From Marinococcus sp. PL1-022 (GTDB lineage Bacteria; Bacillota; Bacilli; Bacillales; Marinococcaceae), in NCBI RefSeq assembly GCF_033845285.1, contig NZ_JAWXCX010000001.1:175495-239494 (forward strand): 64,000 nucleotides of DNA, in the 5' to 3' direction. The position numbers and the translations under genes are program-made. A model generated the notes under the pieces. The model ran no database searches. It saw only the letters and a program-made list of their open reading frames with translations, and was not told the DNA's origin. Positions within the stretch are counted from its first letter, which is position 1, and every line of letters begins with the position of its first letter. Of this stretch, positions 42,201-51,609 are shown one piece after another.

Positions 42201-43142
42201 TTAGGAAAAAATGCTGCTGATTTGTTCTACTTCTTCTTTCGTCAATTCTACATCAGAGGTTTTCAGGTTATTGACTACTTGATCGGAGCTTTTGGCCCCT
42301 GGAATCAAAACGTCTACTGACGGCTGATGCAGATACCAGGCGAGAACGACGTGAGCTGTTTCTTCACCTTTACGTTCAGCGATTTTTTTGACTTCATTTA
42401 CTTTGCGGAGATTTTCTTTGAATGCTTCTCCCTGAAAATTAGGCTTTTGGGCACGGAGATCATTAAACGTAGTGTTTTCATCGTATTTTCCGGCCAACAG
42501 GCCAGATTCAAGCGGAAAATAAGGAACGAAGGTAATGTTGTTTTCTGCGGTATATGGAAGAATGTCTTTTTCCACTTCGCGGTTCAACAAATTATATTCG
42601 GACTGTACTACGTCCACATGCCCATCCTTGTTTGCTTCCTTCAGCTGCTCCAGGGTGAAATTCGATACGCCGATGGAGCGGATTTTTCCGGATTCCTTCA
42701 TTTCCTGCAGGGCGCCGACTGCTTCATCCTTCGGCGTGTCTTCATCCGGGAAATGAATATAGAATAAATCAATATAGTCTGTTTGCAGGCGGTGGAGCGC
42801 ATCATCTACGGACTGTTTTAAAAATTCTGGAGAGTTGTCCATAACAGTATCGCCGTTATCGAGAAATTTGTGGGCTGCTTTTGTAGCAATAACCACCTGT
42901 TCACGGGCATTTTTTTCTTTTACTACTTCACCGACGAGTTCTTCGGAACGGCGCGGTCCGTAAATAAACGCTGTGTCCAACAGGTCCACGCCGTTATCGA
43001 TGGCAGTGGCGGTTAACGCTTTTCCCTGCTCTTCATCAAGCATATCGGGATAAATATTATGTCCGCCCACTGCGTTGGTTCCCAGTCCAAGAGGGTTTAC
43101 AGTGACTTCAGATTTTCCAAGTGTTACACGATTCATTGCCAT
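42201..43142 (-). CDS. Aldo/keto reductase
   Basis: A 313-residue NADPH-dependent reductase of the YhdN-like group. The tetrad is present: Asp in LLDTAFIYG, Tyr in the same motif, Lys in IATKAAHK and His in [19 protein letters not shown] and [11 protein letters not shown] (NADPH phosphate binding) support it. It reduces unknown aldehydes or ketones, often in stress. AAGGAGTG lies before ATG. Confidence 0.92.
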   Translation of the reverse strand: MAMNRVTLGKSEVTVNPLGLGTNAVGGHNIYPDMLDEEQGKALTATAIDNGVDLLDTAFIYGPRRSEELVGEVVKEKNAREQVVIATKAAHKFLDNGDTVMDNSPEFLKQSVDDALHRLQTDYIDLFYIHFPDEDTPKDEAVGALQEMKESGKIRSIGVSNFTLEQLKEANKDGHVDVVQSEYNLLNREVEKDILPYTAENNITFVPYFPLESGLLAGKYDENTTFNDLRAQKPNFQGEAFKENLRKVNEVKKIAERKGEETAHVVLAWYLHQPSVDVLIPGAKSSDQVVNNLKTSDVELTKEEVEQISSIFS

Positions 43143-43254
43143 ATAAACGTCACTCCTTTGTTATTTCAGCACACTTATTCGTATTTCACCTGTAACCAAA
43201 AGCTAAACATTTTTCTGTTCACATGAATAAGTGCACGATTTCGTAGAAATTCAC

Positions 43255-43280
43255 GTTTACTGAAGAAAAGATAAAGGTAA
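43255..43280 (+). promoter_or_regulatory. Possible SigB-type promoter of the YtxH-like gene
   Basis: GTTTAC, 14-base spacer, AGGTAA compares with SigB GTTTAA-N12-15-GGGTAT. It fits a general-stress protein but is only a moderate match. Confidence 0.35.
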
Positions 43281-43332
43281 GGAGTAGATAGGTTCTATTA
43301 CGAAGGATACTGAGAATAAAGGGGAGAAACAT

Positions 43333-43914
43333 ATGCCAGAACAGCAAAACAGTAAATTACCTATTATTATAGCCTCTGTAATTATTGCAGGGATCGGGGC
43401 AGTATTTTTAAACCGTTCAGCCCGTGATACGGTGAAGGAAAAGTCGTCCGAAGCAAAAGAAACAGCCAGCCAGTACAAGGAAAATGCCAAAAACAGCGAT
43501 GCAGTGAATAAAGATGACTTTATGGCACGTATCCAGAACGCTACAGAGCTGGCAAAAACCATCGGTACGCAGCTTCAGGATGTATACAATAATTACGGAA
43601 AAGATCTGATCGCCCAGGTTCAAAAAGTGAAGGACGACTCAGAAGAAGTGGTATCAACGGCGAAGGAAGCCGGCGAAGAGTTGAAGGGTGTGGGTGACAC
43701 GGCAAAGGATGCCGGAGAAGAACTAAAAGAAGCCGGCAGCCAGGTAAAAGAAGCTAAAGACGAGGTTGCAGGTTCTGACGATGATGATAATGATACTAAA
43801 ACAAAAGAGTATCAAAGCGCTACCGATGCTTCCAAGTACAGCGACAGCGATCTGCCAACGATCGGCTCCACTGGAAACATGGACGAAGATATTAACAAAT
43901 CGGCAAGAGAATAA
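43333..43914 (+). CDS. YtxH-like membrane-anchored stress protein
   Basis: 193 residues: an N-terminal membrane helix (LPIIIASVIIAGIGAVFL), a long amphipathic helical region, and an acidic tail (GSDDDDNDTKTK). Residues about 100-145 contain repeats AGEELKGVGDTAKD / AGEELKEAGSQVKE, an 11-residue pattern like that of LEA proteins. Members are linked to general stress and desiccation. Very acidic, in keeping with a salt-tolerant host. Confidence 0.72.
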   Translation: MPEQQNSKLPIIIASVIIAGIGAVFLNRSARDTVKEKSSEAKETASQYKENAKNSDAVNKDDFMARIQNATELAKTIGTQLQDVYNNYGKDLIAQVQKVKDDSEEVVSTAKEAGEELKGVGDTAKDAGEELKEAGSQVKEAKDEVAGSDDDDNDTKTKEYQSATDASKYSDSDLPTIGSTGNMDEDINKSARE

Positions 43915-43920
43915 TGATTG

Positions 43921-43951
43921 GACTCCGAAGAAGCACTTCGGAGTCTTTTTA
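43921..43951 (+). terminator. Terminator of the YtxH-like gene
   Basis: GACTCCGAAG and CTTCGGAGTC with T-run; perfect ten-base stem. Confidence 0.9.
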
Positions 43952-44066
43952 TATACAGGAGGAAGTATTGAAACGCCAACTGAATATGCTTATAATTAAG
44001 TAAGCGCTTAACTAATTTTTTATCTGGTTTTGAAAATGAGATAAAATTCCCTGAAGGAGGGGTATG

Positions 44067-44456
44067 ATGCCTTTAATACGAATTGATGTTATCGAGGGGC
44101 GCACGGAAGAGGAGTTAAAGCTGCTTGCAGATGCTATACATGACGCGGTAATTGAAAGCTTTGAAGTCCCGGAACGGGACCGCTATCAGACGATTAATCA
44201 GCATAAGCCGTATGAAATGTATATCGAAGACACCGGGCTCGGCCTTGAGAGGACGAATAATATTGTGGTTATTCAGGTGATCAGTAAAACACGTACAGCA
44301 GAACAGAAAAAGCGCCTGTATAAAAATGTTGCCGAATATTTGTATAGCCGTTGCCATATCGAATCGGAAGACGTGATGGTGTCGATCACTGACAACACAG
44401 AAGCGGATTGGAGCTTCGGGCTGGGAGAAGCCCAGTTTTTAAACGGGAAGCTGTGA
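44067..44456 (+). CDS. Tautomerase-superfamily protein
   Basis: 129 residues starting Met-Pro-Leu, which leaves the catalytic Pro1 of 4-oxalocrotonate-tautomerase-like enzymes after Met removal. This is why ATG 44067 is chosen over ATG 44064. LIRIDVIEGRTEEELKLLADAIHDAV is the family beta-alpha start and VMVSITDNTEADWSFG the C-terminal half. Matches the Tautomerase_2 group. Substrate unknown. AAGGAGGGG precedes. Confidence 0.85.
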   Translation: MPLIRIDVIEGRTEEELKLLADAIHDAVIESFEVPERDRYQTINQHKPYEMYIEDTGLGLERTNNIVVIQVISKTRTAEQKKRLYKNVAEYLYSRCHIESEDVMVSITDNTEADWSFGLGEAQFLNGKL

Positions 44457-44495
44457 AGGCTGGAGGCTGCCTGCGGGCAGCTCCGGCCTTCTTTT
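44456..44495 (+). terminator. Terminator after the tautomerase gene
   Basis: AAGGCTGGAGGCTGCC and GGGCAGCTCCGGCCTT pair with mismatches, then CTTTT. Confidence 0.7.
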
Positions 44496-44576
44496 ACCAG
44501 AATATTGCATTCATTCGGGCGGGGGAGTACGATAATGATAAGTTGTTAAAGAGAAGGGAGAAAGGAGCTGCTTTTA

Positions 44577-45980
44577 TTGCACGAATGGGAAGAACAGCTG
44601 CGCGCTCTTTTAAGTAATAAAAGGGTATTTACAGAGCTTGCCGACCGATACAGCTACAGCTTTGATGCTTCTTTTGGCGAGCATCTGCCCGAAGTGGTTG
44701 TACAGCCTAAAACGACGGAGGAAGTACAAACAATCATGAAAATCGCCAATCAGTTCGGCTTGGCCGTAACGCCCAGAGGGCAGGGCACCTGTCTGAGCGG
44801 AGGTCCGCTGCCTGTCCATGGGGGGATCCTTTTGGATATGGCGCAGTGGCCGAAGGAAATTAACGTTTTCGCCGATGACTTAATTGCGGTCGTCACGCCT
44901 AGTGTGCTGACAGCTGATATTCATGCGGCCGCCGAAAATTACGGTTTAATGTATCCGCCTGATCCAAGCAGTGCCCACGTATCAACAATTGGTGGGAATC
45001 TGGCCGAAAATTCCGGGGGACCAAGAGGGCTGAAGTACGGCGTGACCAAGGATTTTGTGATCGGTCTTGAAATTGTTACCCCGGAGGGAGACGTTATGCA
45101 TACAGGTGGGCGAACGATTAAAAATGTAACCGGTTACGATTTAACCAAGCTGCTCGTCGGCTCCGAAGGGACGCTTGGCGTGATTACAAAAGCGACGCTC
45201 AAGCTGGTGCCAAAGCCTCCGGCCGTACAAACGATGATGGCTGCCTTTACAGACATGGCCACAGCCGGGAAGGCCATCTCCAAAACGCTCACCTCGGGAG
45301 TGCTCCCGGCAAAAATGGAATTTATGGACCGGGCCTGTATTGAAGCCGTCGAGCGGTACCGCCCGTCAGGCCTGCCCACCGCCTCGGAAGCACTGCTTTT
45401 GATCGAACTCGACGGACACCCGGAGACAATTAAATTAGAAGCCGAACAGGTGAAACAAATTCTCGTGGAGCTACAGGCGGATCCAATCATTACAGCGGAA
45501 AGCGACGAAGAAGCACAGAAGCTGTGGAGTGCAAGAAAGCTTGTGTCGCCGGCAATTGCGACGATCAAGCCGACAAAAATTTCGGAAGATGCTACGGTGC
45601 CGAGAAGCCGGATTCCGGAAATGATGGATCGGCTGAAGCAAATCAAGGAGGAGTATCAGGTGGAGCTCGTCGTATTTGGGCATATCGGGGACGGCAACCT
45701 GCATCCGGATATTATGTGCGACCAGCGGGATGAAGAAGAAATGATACGCGCTGAAAAAGCGGTCGCAGAAATCTTCCGGGCGGCCCTGGAGCTTGGCGGT
45801 ACGCTTTCCGGAGAACACGGTATTGGCACGATGAAAGCACCCTTTATGGAGCAGGAAATGGGAGAGGTGGGAGTATCGATGCTTAAGCGGATCAAAGAAG
45901 CCTGGGACCCCAACAATATTATGAATCCGGGAAAAATCTTCGCAGAAAAAGGGCAGAAGCTGGTGCTGCGTGATGGCTGA
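44577..45980 (+). CDS. glcD: Glycolate oxidase, FAD-binding subunit
   Basis: A 467-residue FAD-linked oxidase oxidising glycolate or a related 2-hydroxy acid to the oxo acid. FAD_binding_4 is in the N-terminal half (VTPRGQGTCLSGGPLPVHGG, NLAENSGGPRGLKYGVTKDFV, NVTGYDLTKLLVGSEGTLGV). FAD-oxidase_C is in the second half (VFGHIGDGNLHPD, SGEHGIGTMKA, DPNNIMNPGKIF). The TTG start has AAAGGAG ten bases upstream. Its end overlaps the glcF start, so both subunits are coupled. Confidence 0.93.
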   Translation: MHEWEEQLRALLSNKRVFTELADRYSYSFDASFGEHLPEVVVQPKTTEEVQTIMKIANQFGLAVTPRGQGTCLSGGPLPVHGGILLDMAQWPKEINVFADDLIAVVTPSVLTADIHAAAENYGLMYPPDPSSAHVSTIGGNLAENSGGPRGLKYGVTKDFVIGLEIVTPEGDVMHTGGRTIKNVTGYDLTKLLVGSEGTLGVITKATLKLVPKPPAVQTMMAAFTDMATAGKAISKTLTSGVLPAKMEFMDRACIEAVERYRPSGLPTASEALLLIELDGHPETIKLEAEQVKQILVELQADPIITAESDEEAQKLWSARKLVSPAIATIKPTKISEDATVPRSRIPEMMDRLKQIKEEYQVELVVFGHIGDGNLHPDIMCDQRDEEEMIRAEKAVAEIFRAALELGGTLSGEHGIGTMKAPFMEQEMGEVGVSMLKRIKEAWDPNNIMNPGKIFAEKGQKLVLRDG

Positions 45981-47280
45981 TACACTTAAAGACATGCTCC
46001 GCTACGATTTGACCTTTGACTGTGTGCAGTGCGGCTACTGTCTTCCGGTCTGCCCGACATATGAAACGATGGAGCGGGAGACGCACTCCCCGCGTGGGCG
46101 TATTAATTTAATCAAAATGGTCGCAGAAGGAAAAGCTTCAGTGGAGGATTTAAAACAGCCGATCGACAAATGTCTGGGATGCATGGCATGTACGACCGTG
46201 TGCCCGACAGATGTACAGTACGGACAGCTGTTTGAAAGTGCAAAGCATGTAATTGATGAATACGAAGAAAAAACGTTCGTCCAGCAAAAAACCGAGCATT
46301 TTTTATTTCACTCATTTTTTCCGTCAACAGCTTGGATGGATCAGCTTGGAAATGCCACATGGCTGTATCAGGTGAGCGGTCTGCAAAAAGCAGCGCGTGG
46401 ACTGAATGTAATGTCTGCGGCACCGCTTCATCTAGGTAAATTCGAGCAGGTGCTGCCGCCGGCCCCTTCGCCGAAAGAGAGGCATGCGAGGAAAAATCGC
46501 CTGCACCCGGACGGGCCGCCGAAAGCAGTAGTTGCATTTTTTACCGGATGTGTGATGGATAGCGTATTTTTTAGGCAAAATGAAAAAACGCTGGAGCTTC
46601 TCCGGCTTTCCGGGGCAGAGGTGCAGCTGCCAAAAACACAGACCTGCTGCGGGGCACTGCATGCCCATGCAGGCAAAGAGCCTGAAGCTTTGACGCTTGC
46701 CAAGGAAAATATACAGGCGTTTGAGGAGAAGCCGGTGGACTATATCGTAAACAATGCCGGAGGATGCGGGGCCCAGCTCCATAAATACGGGGAGCTGTTT
46801 GCCGGTGACCCGGAGTGGGAACAGCGGGCGACAGCTTTCTCCGATAAGGTTAGAGACATTACAGAAGTACTCGTGGAGCTTGACGGTCTGGAGTTTACCG
46901 AAAGGGTCGAGGAAACCTATACGTATCAGCCTTCCTGTCACATGACGAATGTGCAGAAGGTAAAAGAGCCGCCGCTGCAGTTGATACGCTCAGTGCCGGG
47001 GGTAACGCTGAAAGAGCTCGACCGGCCTGACTTCTGCTGCGGTTCAGCGGGCATTTACAATATTACGCAGCACGAGGATGCGATGGATATTCTGGATGTG
47101 AAAATGAAAGACGTTAAGCGGCAGTGTCCAGAGGGGATTGTCACAACCAATCCGGGCTGTATGCTCCAGATGAAACTGGGCGTGCAGCGGGAAGGTCTCG
47201 AAGAAGAAATTGATACGGTGCATATTGTGGATCTTTTGATGAAAGCAAAGCCGGTAACTAAGCAGGCGGCGAAGGCGTAA
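45973..47280 (+). CDS. glcF: Glycolate oxidase, iron-sulfur subunit
   Basis: A 435-residue partner of GlcD carrying electrons to the membrane quinone pool. Two 4Fe-4S motifs, CVQCGYCLPVCP and CLGCMACTTVCP, lie in the first 75 residues. Two CCG domains follow (TCCGALHAHAG near 220 and FCCGSAGIYN near 355). It overlaps glcD by eight bases; GTG 45970 is an alternative start. No glcE gene is present, as is common in Bacillus. Confidence 0.93.
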   Translation: MADTLKDMLRYDLTFDCVQCGYCLPVCPTYETMERETHSPRGRINLIKMVAEGKASVEDLKQPIDKCLGCMACTTVCPTDVQYGQLFESAKHVIDEYEEKTFVQQKTEHFLFHSFFPSTAWMDQLGNATWLYQVSGLQKAARGLNVMSAAPLHLGKFEQVLPPAPSPKERHARKNRLHPDGPPKAVVAFFTGCVMDSVFFRQNEKTLELLRLSGAEVQLPKTQTCCGALHAHAGKEPEALTLAKENIQAFEEKPVDYIVNNAGGCGAQLHKYGELFAGDPEWEQRATAFSDKVRDITEVLVELDGLEFTERVEETYTYQPSCHMTNVQKVKEPPLQLIRSVPGVTLKELDRPDFCCGSAGIYNITQHEDAMDILDVKMKDVKRQCPEGIVTTNPGCMLQMKLGVQREGLEEEIDTVHIVDLLMKAKPVTKQAAKA

Positions 47281-47385
47281 AAGTAAATGAGCAGCAGGAA
47301 GGGCTTTTGGTTTAGCGGCGCCAAAGATGGGGGAAATGGTAACGAGTGTAAAAAGAAATGAGGCGAGAAGGGAGAAGGTGAAACC

Positions 47386-47946
47386 ATGGTGTTGATTGAT
47401 ACAATATTTGTGGTCGTCACCTTCTTCTGGGCCGCCGAGTTTTTTTTATTCAGGCAGAAGGCTCCCTCAAAGGAACCGGAGCGCACCGAACGCCGCTCGT
47501 TCCGCTGGATACTTGCGGCCATCATCTTGTCGATAGGGACCGCAGTGGTATTTGGCGAGACTGGTTTTCTCAGCCTCTCCTCAGTTTGGCTGCAGGCCGC
47601 CGGTCTTTGTCTGTACGGAGCTGGCATCAGCCTGCGGTATTGGGGAATTCTTCATTTGCGGGACCAGTTCAGCAGAGACGTTTCTGTCAAAAACGGGGAC
47701 AGCCTGGTAAGCAGCGGCCCGTACCGTCGCTTGCGCCATCCCCTGTATACCGCTTTATTTTTCATTGTACTTGGCTTTTGCTTATTCATGAATAGCCCCG
47801 GAGCAGCAGTCATAAGTACAGGAGTCATGGTGCCGGCACTTCTTCACCGCATCCGGATTGAAGAAGAAATGCTGCGCCAGACGCACGGCGATACGTATCG
47901 TTTATGGTGTCGGCAAAGAAACCGGTTAATTCCATTTTTGTACTAA
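47386..47946 (+). CDS. Isoprenylcysteine carboxyl methyltransferase-like membrane protein
   Basis: 186 residues with about four helices. LVSSGPYRRLRHPLYTALFFIVLGF and RIRIEEEMLRQTHGDTYRLWCRQRNRLIP match the ICMT/PEMT-type S-adenosylmethionine-binding region. In bacteria such proteins methylate or modify lipids or isoprenoids. Being 18 bases before a CrtI-family desaturase gene, it may act in carotenoid tailoring; this is inference. Confidence 0.75.
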   Translation: MVLIDTIFVVVTFFWAAEFFLFRQKAPSKEPERTERRSFRWILAAIILSIGTAVVFGETGFLSLSSVWLQAAGLCLYGAGISLRYWGILHLRDQFSRDVSVKNGDSLVSSGPYRRLRHPLYTALFFIVLGFCLFMNSPGAAVISTGVMVPALLHRIRIEEEMLRQTHGDTYRLWCRQRNRLIPFLY

Positions 47947-47964
47947 TTCACGGAGGTGTGCTAT

Positions 47965-49467
47965 TTGAAGAAAAAAGCAATTGTCATCGGCGGAGGCCTT
48001 GGAGGCATGTCCGCAGCGATCCGGCTGCAGACGGATGGATATGAGGTAATGTTACTGGAGAAAAATGAAAATCTTGGCGGGAAATTAAACCGCCGCAGCG
48101 GGAAAGGGTTTACCTTTGACACCGGGCCCTCTATTCTGACGATGCCATGGGTGCTTGAACAGCTGTTCCACAGTGCAAACCGCTACCTTGATGATTACAT
48201 ACAGGTAGAAAGGGTGGAGCCGCAGTGGAAGACATTTTTCGAGGACGGAACATCACTGAACGTGACGAGCGATCTGCCCGGCATGATTGAAGAGGCAGCG
48301 AAAGTCACGGATCAGCCCAGCCGTAAAATTACGGAATTTTTATCCTATACCGAAGAAATGTATGAATTATGCATGAAAAGCTTTTATAAATACAGCATTG
48401 AGGATTTAAAGGATTTAAAAAGCCATCATACCTTGGGCGACTTAATGAAGATGGATCCGTTGAATACGGTGGCCAAAGCGACGCATAAACAGTTTGACAA
48501 CAAATACCTCGAGCAGATGTTCAACTTTTTCATTATGTATGTCGGATCCAATCCGTACGCAGCGCCGGCCATTTTGAACCAGCTCGTCTACGTGCAGCTT
48601 GGTCTCGGTATCCACTATGTGAAGGGCGGCATGTATAAAATTGCCGAAGGCATGGAGCGCCTGATGCAGGAGCTGCGCGTTGATATTCATCTGAACAGTC
48701 CGGTCAGCCAGCTGCTGGTGGAAAATGACCGGGTGACCGGTGTGGAAACAGAGGATGGAGACACGTATGAGGCTGATGTTGTCGTTTCGAACCTTGAAGC
48801 AATTCCGGCCTATAATACGATTGCTCCTCCGGAAGCGAAGGCAAAAAAAGAATCCAAAAAACTCAGCAAAACGTTTATTCCCACTGTTTCCGGCGTCGTG
48901 CTGCTGCTAGGGGTGAATAAAAAATTCGACGGGCTGCACCACCACAATTTCTTTTTCTCCGAGGATCCTGAGCTTGAGTTTAAGCAGGTATTCGAAGAAA
49001 AGGTGCCGGCCGATGACCCGACAGTGTATATTGGCATCTCCGCCCGGTCGGACGAGACCCAGGCGCCGGCGGGAAAAGACAACCTGTTCGTGCTGACGCA
49101 TGTACCTCCAATGGATGCCAAGCAGAAAAAATCCTTTGACTGGGACAAGTACCAGGAGACAATTTTGAATAAATTAGAACGAAATGGACTGGACGGCCTG
49201 CGGGAGTCGATCGAATTTGAATACCGCTTCACTCCGGAAGGCCTTGAGGAACTCTACGGCGCCAACGGAGGCTCGATTTACGGTGTAGCCTCTGATCAAA
49301 AAGTGAACGGCGGATTCAAAGTGCCGGCGAAAAGCAGAATTTATGACAACCTGTATTTTGCCGGAGGCTCCACGCATCCCGGCGGCGGTGTACCAATGGT
49401 TACGCTGTCCGGCCAGCTGACAGCGGATCTGATTCAAAAACACGAGCAGACAGAAGTGAAAAAATAA
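47965..49467 (+). CDS. CrtI/CrtN-family carotenoid desaturase or oxidase
   Basis: A 500-residue flavoprotein with AIVIGGGLGGMSAAIRLQTDGYEVMLLEKNENLGGK at the N-terminus, GFTFDTGPSILTMPWV and the C-terminal FAGGSTHPGGGVPMVTLSGQLTA signature. Enzymes of the group desaturate phytoene or diapophytoene, or oxidise carotenoid end groups. I cannot assign CrtN versus CrtP. No crtB/crtM synthase is in the window. The start is TTG 47965 with GGAGGTG properly spaced; the in-frame GTG upstream lies within that site. Confidence 0.85.
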   Translation: MKKKAIVIGGGLGGMSAAIRLQTDGYEVMLLEKNENLGGKLNRRSGKGFTFDTGPSILTMPWVLEQLFHSANRYLDDYIQVERVEPQWKTFFEDGTSLNVTSDLPGMIEEAAKVTDQPSRKITEFLSYTEEMYELCMKSFYKYSIEDLKDLKSHHTLGDLMKMDPLNTVAKATHKQFDNKYLEQMFNFFIMYVGSNPYAAPAILNQLVYVQLGLGIHYVKGGMYKIAEGMERLMQELRVDIHLNSPVSQLLVENDRVTGVETEDGDTYEADVVVSNLEAIPAYNTIAPPEAKAKKESKKLSKTFIPTVSGVVLLLGVNKKFDGLHHHNFFFSEDPELEFKQVFEEKVPADDPTVYIGISARSDETQAPAGKDNLFVLTHVPPMDAKQKKSFDWDKYQETILNKLERNGLDGLRESIEFEYRFTPEGLEELYGANGGSIYGVASDQKVNGGFKVPAKSRIYDNLYFAGGSTHPGGGVPMVTLSGQLTADLIQKHEQTEVKK

Positions 49468-49471
49468 CCTG

Positions 49472-49503
49472 AAAACCCTTCCTGAGCCGGGGAGGGTTTT
49501 TGT
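49472..49503 (+). terminator. Terminator of the carotenoid gene
   Basis: AAAACCCTTCC and GGAGGGTTTTT with a one-base bulge. Confidence 0.75.
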
Positions 49504-49640
49504 ATGTTCCGCCATCGCGGTTCGAACAAAGCAAAGGAGGCATAAGCCTTAGTTTTGTGATAATATAAATTAAGTATGAGATTCAGCGAAAATCAAAGCG
49601 CATAGGCGGTAATTATACATAAAACGGGGGTTACATACCG

Positions 49641-50627
49641 ATGGTACAATCAAAAGCTTCAATTACAGCAATAGGATCCTTTGTCCCGGAAAAACGACTG
49701 ACAAATGATGACCTGGAAAAAATGGTGGAAACAAACGATGAGTGGATTACGTCCCGTACCGGCATCAAGGAACGCCGGATCACGGCAGAGGACGAATTCA
49801 CGAGCACAATTTGCGTGAAAGCAGCGGAGGAGCTGCAGCAGGTAAGCGGGAAGGCACTTGACGATGTGGATTTAATTATTGTGTGTACGCTGACACCGGA
49901 CCATAAAACGCCGAGTGTCGCTTCTCTGGTACAGGCGAGTCTCGGCATTTCCGGGGCAGGCGCCTTTGATTTAAACGCTGCCTGTGCCGGCTTCTCCTAC
50001 GGGCTGCATATGGCCGATGGCATGGTCAGCTCCGGTCTTCACCGTAAAGTACTGGTGATCGGCGCTGAAACACTGTCCAAAATCACGGATTATACGGACC
50101 GGGCAACATGTATTTTGTTCGGGGACGGGGCCGGAGCGGCTCTTGTGGAAGCGGACGAAAGCAATCCATCCTTTTTGGCTGCTCTCACAGACTCGGATGG
50201 CAAAAAAGGGGAATACCTGTACTGCACGGATTTGTCCAATCAAATTGGCGGACATGAAGTGGATCCGGACGGCTATGTCGTCCAGAACGGACGGGAGGTT
50301 TACAAGTGGGCGGTCAAGACAGTTCCTCAGGGCATCGATAAGCTTCTGAACGATGCCGGAGCAGCGATTGAGGATATCGACTGGTTTGCCCCGCACAGCG
50401 CGAACATGAGAATGATCGAATCCATTTGCGAGCGTACCGGCATTCCGGTGGAAAAAACGCTGACGAGCCTGGAATACTACGGGAATACATCGTCTGCTAC
50501 GATTCCCCTGTCTCTCCGGGAAGCGCAGAAGGACGGACGGCTGAAAAATGGCGACCTCGTGCTTATTTACGGATTTGGCGGCGGTCTGGCGCAGTCCGCG
50601 TTACTCGTCCGCTGGCATGCAGAATAA
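49641..50627 (+). CDS. fabH: 3-oxoacyl-ACP synthase III (FabH-type)
   Basis: A 328-residue condensing enzyme: Cys115 in LNAACAGFSYG, His in FAPHSANMRMIE and Asn in YYGNTSSATIPL make the KAS III triad; TNDEWITSRTGIKERRI is the family N-terminal motif. It may start fatty acid synthesis from acyl-CoA and malonyl-ACP, or be a second FabH with special acyl specificity, since it is not with other fab genes but with carotenoid genes. The ribosome site is poor (GGGGG about 13 bases upstream). Confidence 0.9.
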   Translation: MVQSKASITAIGSFVPEKRLTNDDLEKMVETNDEWITSRTGIKERRITAEDEFTSTICVKAAEELQQVSGKALDDVDLIIVCTLTPDHKTPSVASLVQASLGISGAGAFDLNAACAGFSYGLHMADGMVSSGLHRKVLVIGAETLSKITDYTDRATCILFGDGAGAALVEADESNPSFLAALTDSDGKKGEYLYCTDLSNQIGGHEVDPDGYVVQNGREVYKWAVKTVPQGIDKLLNDAGAAIEDIDWFAPHSANMRMIESICERTGIPVEKTLTSLEYYGNTSSATIPLSLREAQKDGRLKNGDLVLIYGFGGGLAQSALLVRWHAE

Positions 50628-50638
50628 TTGAACTGAAG

Positions 50639-50666
50639 GAGCTCCCGGGGCAGGGGGCTCTTTTTT
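50639..50666 (+). terminator. Terminator of fabH
   Basis: GAGCTCCC and GGGGGCTC with a G-U pair, then six T. Confidence 0.8.
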
Positions 50667-50748
50667 GATGAGCAGCAAAGGTTATGATTATAGTGCGGCG
50701 GGTATAGAGAGTACGTAATCAATTCAGAACAGCATTGGAGGATATAAC

Positions 50749-51489
50749 ATGGCAGAAGTTGAAGGAAAAGTAGTTATACTGACTGGTGCTTCAAGTGGTA
50801 TCGGTGAAGCAGCGGCTAGAGAATTAGCTGGCAAAGGAGCTAAAGTAGTGCTGGCTGCCCGCCGGGAGGAACGTCTGCAGCAGCTTCAAAAGGACATTGA
50901 ACAGGACGGCGGCACCGTTGCCTATAAAGTAGTGGATGTCACCTCCCAGGAGCAGATGGACGAACTCGCCCAGTTTGCCAATGAAACGTACGGCCAAATT
51001 GACGTTATAGTAAACAATGCCGGGCTGATGCCGCTCTCAATGCTTCGGAACCGGCAGTTTGAAGACTGGAACCAGATGATCGATGTGAACATTAAAGGCG
51101 TGCTTTATGGTATTGGCGCCGTGCTTCCCTACATGAGGGAAAGAAAAGAAGGGCACATTATTAACGTTTCCTCGGTAGCGGGTCACCAGGTATCTCCGGG
51201 CGGCGCTGTCTACAGCGGCACGAAATTTGCGGTGCGTGCTATTTCGGAGGGACTTCGTAAAGAGGAATCCCCGGAAAATAATATCCGCTCCACCATTATT
51301 TCACCAGGGGCTGTGGAGTCGGAGCTTACCGAAACAATATCGGACAATCAGGTGAAAGAACGCGTGGACGAGCTGTATAAAAACGCGATCTCTTCAGAAA
51401 GCATTGCCCGCACCATTCGATACGCGATTGAAGAACCGGCGGAAGTATCCGTTAATGAAATTGTCGTACGCCCAACCGCGCAAATGTAA
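50749..51489 (+). CDS. Short-chain dehydrogenase/reductase
   Basis: A 246-residue classical SDR: cofactor motif TGASSGIGEAAA (about 12-23), VNNAGLMP, catalytic Ser in INVSSVAGH and Tyr-Lys in YSGTK. AARREER after strand two suggests NADP preference. It resembles YdfG/serine-dehydrogenase-like reductases; the substrate is unknown. TTGGAGG precedes ATG. Confidence 0.93.
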   Translation: MAEVEGKVVILTGASSGIGEAAARELAGKGAKVVLAARREERLQQLQKDIEQDGGTVAYKVVDVTSQEQMDELAQFANETYGQIDVIVNNAGLMPLSMLRNRQFEDWNQMIDVNIKGVLYGIGAVLPYMRERKEGHIINVSSVAGHQVSPGGAVYSGTKFAVRAISEGLRKEESPENNIRSTIISPGAVESELTETISDNQVKERVDELYKNAISSESIARTIRYAIEEPAEVSVNEIVVRPTAQM

Positions 51490-51491
51490 AA

Positions 51492-51527
51492 ACAACGGCA
51501 TCTGTCCTCATGGGCAGGTGCCGTTGT
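51492..51527 (+). terminator. Terminator-like hairpin after the SDR gene
   Basis: ACAACGGCATCTG and CAGGTGCCGTTGT pair with one G-U pair; the T-run is weak. Confidence 0.6.
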
Positions 51528-51609
51528 CATTTATAGCGCCCTATCGAATTTTACCATTGAATCAGGGCGTTTCCGGGTAAAGTAACTCATAGAGTGAAGG
51601 AGGTTTTTG

